Below, piece after piece: positions 1 to 13,800 of a DNA stretch of 64,000 nucleotides. The DNA comes from Pictodentalium vernedei. Taxonomy: Eukaryota > Mollusca > Scaphopoda > Dentaliida > Dentaliidae. Every line of letters begins with the position of its first letter. Position 1 is the first letter of the stretch. The stretch spans positions 164,650,453 through 164,714,452 of the forward strand of contig CM062290.1 in NCBI GenBank assembly GCA_031216915.1. Reading direction: 5' to 3'. The translations under genes were made by a program, and so were the position numbers. The notes beneath the pieces were generated by a model. The model had not been told where the DNA came from, did no database searches, and saw only the letters and a list, made by a program, of their open reading frames with translations.

Positions 1-144
1 CATCTTCGTTTCAGGCTCTTAGAGATGAGGTTAACAGAAAATAAAAATCAAATTGAAAAAAGTCTATCTGGACAATATTTTGTATAGCATGGTAAATAAC
101 GCGTTATGAACAGTATTCACTATTTTCTATCTGTTATTTTCCAG

Positions 145-212
145 GATTGTTTGTTGGTAAAGAAGGACCAATGATACATAGCGGAGCAGTGATTGGAGCA
201 GGAGTTCCACAG
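145..212 (+). CDS. CLCN6: CLCN6 exon: gating-glutamate segment
   Basis: The acceptor is TTTTCCAG and the donor CAG|GTACAA. The exon starts with two bases completing a codon from the upstream exon, then encodes [19 protein letters not shown] and VPQ. GKEGP is the CLC motif carrying the gating glutamate. It ends in phase 0. Confidence 0.95.
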
Positions 213-3200
213 GTACAAATACAAAGGCTAAGAAAGATGTTACATAGAGGTATCACTGTACTCAATATTTGGTTGAGAGTTATCTGCCCTGAAATGTTGC
301 ACACTTATTCGAAAATAAGGCTCCTAGAAAAAACACTTATTGCTTGAGAAAACTGTTAAAGCATTTTGGAAGGTTTTTTACATCAATACAGAATACAGAA
401 TACTCCACAATAAAAGGGAGATGTTCTGAGTATTTTATGGGCCTAAAAAATGAAGTTAACTATTTGTGCATTTTTGTTGGAGGCCTGTGACCTTGAATCA
501 GATTGAGGTTCACAGAAGGTAAATTTAATAATGCTACCCTGCTGTGCAGGTAGCATCACCAAATTCCCCCTGTGTGGACCTCGTTTTGCAGATGACAGTC
601 TGCTTATTTCCAGGCTATTATTATTTGTCAGATAATTGGACCCTGGCACAGAAGGTATGTAGGAAAGATAATACAGGAATTCGTTATCATCATTGTTTCA
701 GTTTTATTTCTTTTCTAGTTTCAGAGCATAGCACTCGGGTGGAAAAACGTGAAGTATTCTTTCTTCAGGACAGACAGGTATATTTCTAATCCATAGTATT
801 GACTGTTGCGTGGATGAGCACGGGAAGTGCATGTCATATCTTTCAAAAATACTTTTAACGACTTTCTTGCGATAATGTTAATATAGACTTGCTCAGCTTA
901 AACACATACCAAAAAACTAGCACTTTTATAGATTCACTATAGAGTGCGGGGTTTCTACCCGCTATAACAAAGCCCATCAGAGTTACAAAATTCTCTGCTA
1001 CCCTAATTGACCATATTTTCATAAATACTATCAATAATTTTACTTCTTCAGGAATTAAAATTACATTACTGATGTTAGCGACCATTTTGCTACGTTCTAC
1101 ATAGACGAATCAGACAAACGACCAATTGTCCCAACCTCTAATTTTAGACGGCCAATCAATACGGAGAGTATCACCGCTTTAAAAGAATCTTATCAGCCTG
1201 TGACTTTTCAGAGGTCACACAGGGTCACAGACGATATTTGTCCAAACTCAGCGCACAATAAATTTCTCAACATATTCTACAAAGCCTTTGAAGAAGCATT
1301 TCACCTGAAAGCAAGCCCTCTGAGAGAAAAATATATAAAACGCAAACCATGGATGACGCTTGGTCTACAGCAATCCTCACAAACGAAACACGAAACATAT
1401 ATTGTAGGTTAAAAAACTAAAATCCCCAACTACTCAAAACATAACAGAATACAAACAATTTTGCATGAATTCAACCGCTTGAAACAGATTTGTAAAGCAG
1501 ATTATTATGATAAGATACTACTAGAAAAAATATAACATTAAAAAGACATGAGAAATCCTAAGAAAGGCTATATGTAAGTTAAATAAAAAATTCCCCCCCC
1601 CCCCCCCCACACTGTCGTAGATGGGAATACGGAATTAATGGACTCGAAAAGAATCGCTGACGGATGTAACACATTCTTTGCTAACATTGGAAAGATCACA
1701 AGTCATCAAGTGTCCCTATCCAACGTAAATATTCAGATTACTTGAGCAATAATACCCACAGAGCCTCATTTTTATAAGCCCTACCAATTAACAAGAAGTA
1801 ATTTCTTGCGTTTATAAATTGAGGGGCAAATCGAGTTGAGATAGCAAAGATATGTCCACAAAATTATTAAATGAGATAATAATTGAGGTGGCAGGTTCAT
1901 TGTCTCATACAATCAATTTATCGTTTGTTACAGGTAGAGTTCCTGACAAAATGAAAATAGCCAAAATTATACCCATTTTTAAATTAGGAGGCCCACAACT
2001 ATTCCCTAACTACCGCTCTATTAGTATTCTTCCAACATTCTCCAAAATACTAAAACAGTACGATTAAATACTTTGATAGAGGAACCAAACATCATATGTA
2101 TCATCATCACATTTGGAGTTCACAATTGTGTACTTCAAGGTTCCATTTTAGCCCTGTCCTCTTCTAATTATACATCACCGACATCAGCCACTCAACCCTG
2201 CTAAATGTCCTGTCTTTAGCAGACGGCACTTCAGGTTTTGCATCTGGTAACAATCTAGACAACCTGATAGGGCTGCACGATATTCAAAACTGAATACCGG
2301 TATCGGTATTCAAAAAAATACCGCGGTATACCGGTATATCGAAAACTGTGCAGATGTATGAACACAAGTACCACAATCGAGACTCGAGGCATCACAGTCG
2401 GAACGAATTAGCACGCCTTGATAATGCAGTTCGAAAAACCTTTACCCAACGCAGACGATATCAAAATTTATTATTTTCAAAATTAGTTTATCAGATTTTA
2501 ACCAAAGATTTCAACAAAACTATATCATGTGACCCCTCATTGGAACGAGCTCAACGAGTTCGTTCCAATGAGGGATCACATGATATAGTTTTGTTGAAAC
2601 GTTTGGAAATTATTTTCTCAACTGCTGAATTTGTATATTACAAGCAGACGATTCCTTGGATAGAGGGATATTATTATTCACTCGGAGCTACAGTTAAAAA
2701 ACTCAAGACATCTTGAAAATTAAATTGGGGGTAAATAAATTATAACGATAAACCGATATTTTTGTAATTACACCGGTATTCAATCGATATTGGTTTAAAT
2801 ACCGGTATATATCGGTTTATCGATATATCGTGCAGCCCTACAACCCGATAGAGGAGATTAACTCTGAACTTGATAAGTGAATGGTGTTCTGCAAATGGAC
2901 TAAGTCTGAATGCTAATAAAACAAAATGCATGCTACTGCATCCACAAAATGATTCCTATAACGCCTTCAGAAGAAAAATCACTTTAAATAGTAAAGGTAT
3001 TCCAACGATTAGTAACCAACAAGAAGAAGAATCAGTTAAATTTCTTGGAGTCCACATGGACGAAAATCTTAAATTTGAAGAACACACTTCTGCGATTTGT
3101 TTAAAAATGGTTAGGGCAATTTTCACCCTAAATAGGGCGAAAAAAATCTTCCCTGTAAGACCTTCTAATTAGGGCAAAAGAAAATTCTTCCCTCTAAGGC

Positions 3201-4795
3201 CTTAACGACATTATATTACTCACTCATACATAGCCATTTGCTGCATGGTATACTTGGTTGGGGTCATGTGCCGTCAACAAGTAGAATTATAACCCTGCAA
3301 AAAGGCTATTCGCTTTATAAGGAACAGAACATATATCTCACACACCGAACCATTATTTACAAAATTGTGTCATACTGAAATTCGATGACCTATATAGGTT
3401 ACATGTTCTTTTGTTTATGCATGACTGGTATCATAATAAACTGCCTATATCTTTCGAGAGTACTTTTGAAATCTACATAAACCCTTCTGGAATGGAAACC
3501 AGACAATCTGGGAGTGTGGTACACTCAAACCGAGAACACATTTCTCTGCGCATCTCCCACCTCATTCTTTTCCGAAAATTTGGAACGATTTGAACCCAGA
3601 AATACAACAACACAATAGGCGCCTGATTAAAAGGGCAATAATTAATACAATTCTATACTCGTATTCCTCCATCATTACCTGTGCTAACCCGTCTTGTCGT
3701 GATTGTTTTGTTTAAAATAAAGGGATCTCATGTTCCAAACCCATTATTTCTCATTCAAACTATTATTCTGTTAAACTGGCGTGACTTCAGCAACAAATGT
3801 CCGAAGTCCGTGCATGGGGATTGTTTTTATTTGATTTTTAGACACTAATCCCGGAGGAAAAGACAAAAGGAAAAGGCATTGATGTCAAGACATCTGGTAT
3901 ATGGGAATGGAAGGAAGACAGCCTCTTCGGCTATGCCATTTCTATGCAGTATACACTTATTGTTATTTCTTATTTGTAAATTGTTATTGTACTTGTGTAT
4001 GCTAAAAAAATAAAGTTTCATAGTTTCTAACCATTTGCTGTCAAAAGGCCATTTTTGGAGTTGTGACAGTTGGTTTTCCATAAAAAATAACTTGCTTGTT
4101 TAAGTTTCTATGGCCTGAGTTAAAATACACCCCATTTTGGGATCCCGTACAAAACTTCTAGCAATATCCAAAACCGGAAGCTCCAAAGAGAGGCCACTCA
4201 TGAATAAAATCTATCACAGGGCCGTTTTCACATCTCGGCCTCTCATTTCTACAGCTGAGATCCCCCCAAATTGTTTCTGTATATGAAAAACAAAACATAC
4301 ATATTGGCAGTAGTCAGTACATAAACTATATTGTTCTTCTAGAGAATAACAGAATAGGCGAGACGACATGACAAAATGACGCCCCCTCATCCACTTGGCA
4401 GCCATCTGCACTTCAAAATGGTGCAGTGGCGATATTCCGAGTATTTAGAACCGATCACTTACTACTACGACAAATTTAATTACAGTCTAAACGTTTTGAT
4501 TCTAAATCTTTCGGTGGTGGACCTCTCAGTAATGTCACATCTTAATTGGTTGCATGTTAAAGAATATTAAAAGATATTTCTACTGAATCGGAAAGACCTC
4601 CACTCATTCGGACAAAAAGTTATAACTGAGAGCTAAGTACTGTATATAAACTGAAATGAAACTTCTTCTGTAATTATTTCATAGTACACTAGGCTATACT
4701 ATGGAGCGGTAGTACTCTAAAATAGTTATCATCTTCCTCAGAGTACAGCACTTCTTCGATGATGATGCCGCCGCTGCTGATGATGATACCACTGC

Positions 4796-4827
<32 letters not shown>

Positions 4828-7800
4828 ATGATGACGATGATGATGATGATGATGATGACGAACATTTGGTGATGTAAGATATGGGATAGAGCATTAAACA
4901 TTCAAGAACACTGCCTTAACCCTTTACCTGACGAATCGACAACACTTGCCTGCGTAATATGCAAAGTTAGCAGTTGACAAAAAATAAAAAATTCAACAAA
5001 ACTATATGAAATGATATGATTTGAATAGAGGAAATGAAAAAAAAAACTGATCAACATTTTTTGGATTGGGGTGTCGAATATGACCGAAATGGCACGTAAA
5101 TGATCAAATACTCAGACCAGACGATATTTGTATTATTAAGATCTTTTTATATTTCTTTGTGCAGAGACAAGAGAGACTTTGTGTCCGGAGGTGCAGCGGC
5201 TGGAGTGGCAGGTAACGGTTATTAACATACCTACACAATAAATACAATAGAAGAAGAATTATGGTAGTTTTTAGGCAGCAATCTTATTACACTTATATGG
5301 TTAGTTTAAGGTTAATTATCCACAGAACTCGATCGATGTCTTTTTGTCATCCTTCAGTTATTTCTATGACCTCACTGCCATCTCAGATTGGGTTGGTTTG
5401 CACGAGTTAATTATGACAGCACTCCGGACAGGTGTGCTTGATTTCTCGCTGTGTATTTGTGATCAGTCAGTATGAACTACATCGAAGCGACAGGGTCTGG
5501 TGGTGAATTTCCAATCAAAATTCCACCCGACTCCCCTACCAACACCTTCGTAAATTCATTCATAGTTTGTCAAGTGTCCTCGGCATTGGTACAATTTAGG
5601 TTGTGTGGGTGCTTTTTCATACCGTCCACAATGTATGCAATATTTTCCAAAATGAAACACCCCATAAATCAGTCATTATAATTATTCTACTACTCCTTTA
5701 TTGGCTACACTGTACTTATGATACATATATCAAACAATAAAATCTACATTAGTAATTTACAGTGTAGTCCTTAAACACATACATTAGTTCTTATTCATTG
5801 CTCATTGCAAGTGGGGTTTTCCAGTCCATGATGGCTGCATAAAAATAACTTCAGTATATTCAAGTTTATGACAAAACGTAATACAACCCTAAATATCGTT
5901 TGCCTGTTGATGTGTTAAGACTTTACACCAGAAGCATAGTTTAAATAAAAACGAACGACACAGTAAACTTTACCTGGAAATTCTTTATTGTTTACCTTTC
6001 AGGTACTACAGGTAAGTAGCTAGGATTTTTATTTTATTACGCTTTTTTTAAGTTCGTCCCAGCGGAGAAAATATTCTACAATGAGAATCAAATCGAGCTC
6101 TGTGCTTGCATCTGGAAAAATATTATGTTTAGAATCTAAAATATAAGCACTTTTGCACTATTGCATGGTCAAAATTACAAACAAAAAAGATTGATAAGGT
6201 TATAGGCACATTTTATTTTACCTATATTATACATATGTGTGTAATTCGGTTAACCCTTTACCTAACATGAAAAGCAGACGACACTTGCAATAAAACATTC
6301 TTGAATAACTATTGTTTTACATGTTTTTGTCTCAAAAATATAGGTTATGACCCCTCATTGGAATGAGCTCGACGAGCTCGTTCCAACGTGGGGTCATAAC
6401 CAATGTTTTTAAGACAAGAAATGAAAAAATAATTGTCGATCTTTGTGAATAGCCATCGCCGTTTTCGGCCGTAACGTTGGGTAAAGGGTTAATATGTGAT
6501 TCTGAAGAAATTAAGCTCGGTGTATGAAAGCATATGGGCCTGTAACATCAGACCCATCAACTAGCTTTTGCGAAACACATGTGTACTTTGATACTTTTCT
6601 ATAGCCGGGGCTATAAGAAAGGTATCAACGTAGTGCCTGGGCGTTTCACAGAAACTACATGCAGACGAGAACATTTATATTTTAAAACAACTTACCCCGA
6701 TACATGCTTAGCCACAGAGAGGATGATGTATCGGGGTAAGTGAGGTCGTCAAATTTATCAAAAGTTTTAATCACAAATGGGATATAGCCCCTCAAGTGGA
6801 ACCTCTCCTGACTGCGCGCCTGTACCACACTGCAAAAATCAGACAGGAGATTCCGTACATTATTATACGCATGGCTCACGACTGTGCGTTGATCATTACG
6901 TACTCGAAAGACAGAAGGATTCATAATACCATTCATTTAACCACAAGAGAGTTTTGAAATCCGAATGGAAAGACAGCGTTCAATGTGAACGGACAAATTA
7001 TTATAGATTATAGGAAACGGAAGACTGGACCTCCAAAGAATTTTATATTTACTTTGGAAGATAGAAGTATTTTATTATCGGCACGGTCGTGATGAAATGA
7101 AGGCACGACGGCATGCCGAGAAATGTTGTGAATTATATCGGGAATTATCTCATGAGTGTGGACCTGAAAGTTTTATTTTTCGCGTGCGCTTGCGCGAGTG
7201 AAAAATAATACTTTCAGGTCCACACGAATGGGATATTTCCCGATATTCACTAAAATAGCGTAGATTTTCTTTTTATTATACGCTTCGTGACATTTTACTG
7301 CGCAATATTCAGCAGCCCAATACGACTGCAAACAGTTTCAAGACAATAACAAAGATCTGTTGATCGTTCCTTCAAGGCGACGTTCATGGCACGTCATGCG
7401 CCGAAGTGTAACTTCATTTAGGAAGCTACTGAAAAAATCATCGTGTGGACCTGAAAGTATTATTTTTCACTCGCGCAAACGCCCGCGAAATATAAAACTT
7501 TCAGGACCACACTCATGAGGTAATTCCCGATACTGACTAAAATAGTGCAGATTTTCTTTTTTATTATATGCTACGAGACATTTTATTGCACAATGTTCAG
7601 CCCAATTCGACCCCATATGCGTACGTTTCAAAACAATAACAAAGATCAGCTGACTATTCCTCCAAGGCGACGTGATGCGGCGTAGCCTGATGTCATTTAG
7701 GAAGCTACTGAGGGATATTCCTCGATATCCATCGAGTTGATGGATATTGAGAAATATGTTTTAGATAATTTGCGATAATTCACAGGCTAGCATATAATAA

Positions 7801-10800
7801 AATGTCTTATCATTAACCGGGTTACCTGGTCGTAGAGACAGTAAATTATCGCAGTTGATAATACTTCATGAAGTATGAATGATTTTCTTGCAAAATTATA
7901 ATAAGAGGAACTAACTGTTTCAACCCGGTATGCATAATTTTCTGCGTGAAAAAAATGGCGGTAGACGAGCAAACGACACAATGAACAATAAATCGGCGAC
8001 GAGGATTAATAATAATTTAATCCTACAGCTCTGCGAATCTGTAGGATTAAATTCCTGAACCTCTATAAATGCAGATGGATTCGCCCATACTGTTAACGAA
8101 TACTCTATAACTTGGTTAGGGACGGAATGGTACCAACATTCTGTGAACAGCACCGTAGCTTTACTTGTAGAGGTGAACATGAACAGTGCCAGCAAAACAA
8201 AACATTTCAAGCCGACAGTCCAACACAAAGAGAATTAAAAAACTTATTGTATCGAAGGACAACTCACTGGTTTTGTAAAGAAGACATGATTTTATTTTTA
8301 ACATGCAACCTTAAGAACTAATTAATCTACCCCAAATATAGACTCTTCCAATCCACGTTGCCACATATTGAATATGAATATTTTCCGAGACCGAGGTAGA
8401 TTTTTAAAACAATGGGTATTGAGATTGATGCTTAAATTCTAGGCGATCATTTGAAGGATTTTTGTAACTATAGAACTTAGAAATAACGTTCGATATTTTT
8501 TCTGATTAAAAATAAAAAATTTGGAAGAAAATATCTCTCTAAACGGTCTTGAATGTACGCACATTTGGTATGTCACATGTGGCAATTTGTTCGTCTGTGC
8601 AATTGTTTTTTTGTTTTTTTTTCAGCTGCCTTTGGCGCCCCTATAGGTGGTGTACTGTTCAGTTTAGAAGAAGGATGCTCGTTTTGGAATCAGAAACTCA
8701 CGTGGAGAACTGTTAGTATTTTAGAAACCACACATTCTGTGTCTATATCTTTCTCATTTTCTCACAACATTTCTCTTAGAGTCCTAGACTTCGATCTCGT
8801 TTTTTATACGATAATATAAATATTATAAAATAAATCAAGATCTCGGGGTTCTGAAACGATTCTGACGCTGTTATGACATGGAACCAGTCTAGTCCATAAC
8901 CAGCCCATCGCCCGCTTTTCCGACCAATTAATATATTCCAGGCGATTGAATTTAAAACAAATACCGTAAGCATTCATTTTCTTTGAATCAAGGCAAGAAA
9001 TATTTCTCAAAAGAAACTTGATTTGACCGAATCTTTAATGACATTACCAATACTATTACACATGTTTGCTTACTAAATAATTATGAATGGAATCCACCAC
9101 AGTTGTATTTTTATGCTTGCGCCGCATAATTTCATTAATTGTGTTAATATTCAGATGTTTTCAAGGCGAACAAAATACTTGAAATATCTATAATTGGAGC
9201 AAGAAAGAATATCTGCTTATATTTGTGAGTAAGAGGTCATCACTTTACACCAATGGTAGTCTGCAAACAAACTGCATGAAATGTGGGTAAGTTAAAAGCC
9301 CAAAAGCAACCTTAGATTCCTTAGAATTTGACTGGTGGTCGGAGAGCTTGCAAATAAATGTTGGCAGGAATTTCATGCTCATTTGATCAATAAAAAGGCT
9401 ACCCGTGAACAAGTCATATGTGACATACAATCAAGGGATTAACAAGTGTATTGACTCTACTATACAGTTATGCCGGATATGTCTTGAAGGCGGTGAATCT
9501 GTCCACAAACTGTTATGATATTGCCCCGTACACACGACCATTAAATACATTCATTTGATGGCATTTTTCATCGTCTGAACAAGGCATTAGGCTCCCTTAA
9601 ATTCCATATTACGATGCTATATAAGTAAAGAAAATTAGTTTACTTTGAATTTCCCACCTCTGACACTCCATAAATTAAAAAGTTATACATCAAAATGAAG
9701 GTTGTGATGTACAGAACAAGAAAAATATATGCTTGCAGCTCACCGAGGTGACCTATTTCATACTTGGGAATTTCCAAGTAAACTTACTTGTATAACACCC
9801 TAAGATGTCAAGAAATGCTTTTTATTTCACACAAATCATAAAATATGGGATTAACTTGTTGCACCACGGTATACATAAACATATGCGTGAAAAAAGCCCT
9901 GTTCGTGATAAGCATGTGACGCACTGAACAATAAACTGATCAGAATGATCAGTAATGAATTTACCTGTGTAGTCCAGTCAAAGTATGATAGACCTAGAAA
10001 AGATGTGTACAGAAATGGTTTGAACTTTTTCGGATTCTATGAAAATCCCTCAACTACAGAAAAAACATCCGCGCTCGAAGTCATGCGCGTTCCTGAGAAA
10101 TTCGGTATGGCGTCCAAGATGGACGCCAAAACGAACAAAAATGCATTACTCATTTTAAATCACTAATTTGACATTTTAATATGACTACGTAGGCGTATTT
10201 ATACATGTATCGTGATCTACAGACGAAATTCCACCATATGGTGCCAAATTCAACTTTATAATATCCAAAGTGATCGCAAAAACGAGACTCTGAAATGAAA
10301 GAAAAATACGTTTTCAGGGGAATTCTGCTAAATATTCTATCATTGTTTTGAATTTTGCAAAGTCGGTTAGCATCTCTCTTTCCACTATGCAGGATCCAGA
10401 TAAAACAAAATCTGGGGTATTCCAAATGTTCATGTCTTGCTGTCACGTGGTCCACAATGATGAATGGTTTTGGGATGGACTTTCGACGGATTTGGTGATA
10501 GTGCAGAAATTAATGAGAAGTCTTAAAACGGTTGCGGTCTCAGAAGAGGTAATGGGATGGGGGAATATGAACGAGCTATTTATGTCCTCTCCTGACTTGC
10601 ATTTTCTGAAATTAATGACGCCATGCAGAATATACCTGGGTGTTCATTTAACAGAAGTGAGCAGCACACAGATTGTGGAAAGACAAGAAAATCCAGAGAT
10701 GAGCACGATACAATAACTATATTGAGACATTTGCAGGAAAAAATCCCATCGCACGTGTGTCCGGGATGGGGAATATACAGACGAGCGTCGCTTCCAATCT

Positions 10801-13800
10801 CAGTAATGTCGATAAAGCGCATGATATTGGTGAACGAGTTGTATCTATAATGGTTGGCATGGATGCCAATGATTACACCTTAAAGAGAAGAAGGATCAAG
10901 TCATCCAAATGAAAAACAAATGTGGATTGAAAGTTGGTGATGCGGTTGTGAAAATAGATCCACAGCTTCTCTTCCAGAGACTGGTTGCTGATGCTCAGAA
11001 AACAATACCCGACGTCGAGTTGTCGGCTGTGTTTTCCTATGAATTGGGTACATACCCGAAGTCTTTGTTCGAGTCTCCTGACAGTCTGAGAGAGGCAGGC
11101 AAGCCTGCGTAAGCGAAGGCTACCTCTTCAATAGTCAAGGAAGATGCCCATTTTGACTGCAACTCTTTTAAATATGTTTTAGATGGTGAAATGCTGTTGC
11201 ATTGGCTCCCATGGTCTAGGGGCAAAACCTTCTGACAAATTTACGAGGCATATGTGGACTTTGTCAAGTCCCATTATCCGGGATCAACTGTGGTTTCTGA
11301 TGGATACACAAGTGGTGCATCAACTAAGGATAATACACGCTCCAAACGACTTGGATCGAGGGGCTGTGTAGAGATCATCATCGACTCCAAAAACTTTCTG
11401 AGTGTTAAGAAGGAGATGTGTCTCGCTGATAGTTGATGTAAACTCAGTATGCATATGCACACTGAGCAGTCATCTTTTACACAAAGAAGCCGTTTCGCTC
11501 CCATAACATCGACATTTGGTTCATTTGCAATCTACTCGAACCTTATAAAATTTATAATTGTGGGTGTTTCACACGAATGTTGTGGACAAAATTGGTCAAT
11601 GATATTTAGGGATGGCCACCCTCTATGATAGTAGAGCATATTTGGCATATGCGCACAAACCCCGTCTCTATACCAGAAAAAATCGATTTTTTAAAATTTT
11701 TGCCGCCGTTGTATCAGCCAGCCTGAATTCAGATGAACAATTCTAATGTGAAATGTATCTCTGGTTATTTTAGAACATATATCCATTATAATGGAGCCCA
11801 TCTTCTAACGATTCATTAATACATGATGTCATCAAAACGACTTGGTCGATTTTCACAATCGGCAGCAATCTTGGACGTTATCTTGAATCAATTCTGTACA
11901 ATTTTTTTAGGTTAGCCGATTTTAGTCGTATTTTGATTGGACCACTGGGGCTGTAGCTAGGAATAATTGATTGGATTTGTGAATGAATTACAGAACTCGA
12001 GACATGATGATTTAAAAATGATTCACATGCTGGATAGATCTACGGTCCACAAGCACTTCAGAGATGGTGCTATGACAGATTTAACATTATCGGGAATTTT
12101 GTAAAACTATAGTTTAAGTTCACAACTTACTTTTTTGGGTAGAGTTTCGTTCATACACATCACAATACTATTGAGAGTGTTTGCAGGAGTGCGTATAATA
12201 AATATACTACTCAAAGTTTGCTAAGCACGAAGTACATCCAACTACCTGTTTTACGTTTTAGTTGAAATATTGTTATGAAAAGTGTAAATACTTTTTATTT
12301 AATTATATTTTTAATTATTTAAGTACAGAAATTAAGATTTTATTTGTGTTTGACATTATTTGTTAGCTTTTGAATACGATAACCACGGAAAATGGATATT
12401 TTTGGTAAAGGAGGAAATTTGTCAATATGCCAAAAGGTTGACGGAGCGAACTGGTATGGCTTCAATATCGAGTATCAGACCCATTACTGCTAATTACAGC
12501 TTGACAACGCCTTCTCATGCTCCCAATCGGGTTCCTGGTGGTCCTTTGTGGGGTGTTGTTCCATTCTTGGACCAGCATGGCACCAAGCTCCTGGACACTT
12601 CTTGGCTGGACTGTACGGGCTGAAATTGCAAGCTGCAACTCATTTCAGACATGTTCGATTGGATTGAGGTCAGAGGATCTTGCTGGCCAGTCCATACGCT
12701 CAATTCCCTCCCTCTGTCGGTACTCCCCGACAGCATGGGCAACATGAGGACGGTCATTATCGTCCATCAGAATGAATCTATCACCCACCAGACCTGCATA
12801 CAGTCTGATGTGGACATCCAGGATCTCATCAACATAGAGTTGTGCAGTCAATGTACCAGGTTCAAGGACACAGAGCTTTGTACGTCCATCCCAGCTGATG
12901 CCGCCCCAGACCATGCTTGACCCTCCACCATAGCGGTCATGCTCAGCCATGTTGGCTGCATGGAATCGCTCTCCTGGTCTTCTCCATACCCCAGAACGCC
13001 TATCTGTGCGGTCTAGGCAGTACCTTGACTCATCTGTAAAAAGGACAGGTCGCCAATCTTCTCTGGTCCATCCAACGTGGTCCATGGCCCATTTATATCG
13101 TGCCTCGCGGTGGTTCGGGGACAGCGGAATGTGAATACATGGTCTTCTCGATCGGAAACCTTGCCCGGATAGTCTGCGTCGAAACATTTACCCCGGGTGC
13201 ATTCTGAAGGTCAGTGCGAAGCTGGGTTGCTGTGGCAAAGCGGTTCCTACGGGCCTGAATGATCAAAAGCCGGTCTTCAGCTGAAGATGTTGCCCTGTCT
13301 CTGCCACCACCGTACCGTCTTACTGGTATGCCATACTGCTGAAATCTTGCCCAGGCTCTGGTGATCACCGTTTGGTGCATACCAAGGGCATCACCAACCT
13401 GACGATGGGTAGCCCCTTGCTCCACCATCCCTACAGCCCGCCACATTTCTGCTTCAGACAAATGTCTTCTTACATTTAAATTTGCCATATTCAATCATTA
13501 AATCACAAGGGTTTGTGTTGAAATGGACATTGAATACCCTACACATGTCATGTACATGTAGACAGTTCACGAAAACATCATGAAAATCAAGGGGTACATG
13601 CCTTCCAAGACTGTCACGAAAAGTCTGCCTGTCAAGAGAGCTAATGTAAACGCTGGGGACCATCTCAATACATTCCTCAATCATATCCACCAAAAATATT
13701 GCAAATATGTCACAAGCAAATTTCACAATGATGTGTCAACAATTTGGTGCTTAACAAACTTTGAGTAGTATATATTAAAAAGATATTGCCTGAATGTGGG

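Larger units (their letters stand above)
845..3722 (+). mobile_element. Degraded CR1-like non-LTR retrotransposon (LINE), copy 1
   Basis: Shifting frames give the end of an endonuclease domain (about 850-1090: [24 protein letters not shown]), a linker (1200-1750: [23 protein letters not shown]), and reverse transcriptase pieces (1852-2067: [20 protein letters not shown]; 2170-2230 with LSLADGTS in place of a FADDT motif; 2849-3170 with [16 protein letters not shown] and [13 protein letters not shown]). The 3' part runs to about 3722, near TTTAAAATAAAGG. There are many stops and frameshifts, plus a poly-C run at 1592-1609. A composite hAT element (2268-2840) interrupts the RT; when it is removed the protein reads on through DNLIEEIN. 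The copy is 5'-truncated and dead. Assignment to CR1 rather than another Jockey-group clade is by resemblance only. Confidence 0.85.

Noticed and set aside
4689-4901. Minus-strand ORFs rich in Ile, Ser and Ala
   Set aside because: They are translations of the GAT/GCT microsatellite in two frames, with no other coding evidence.
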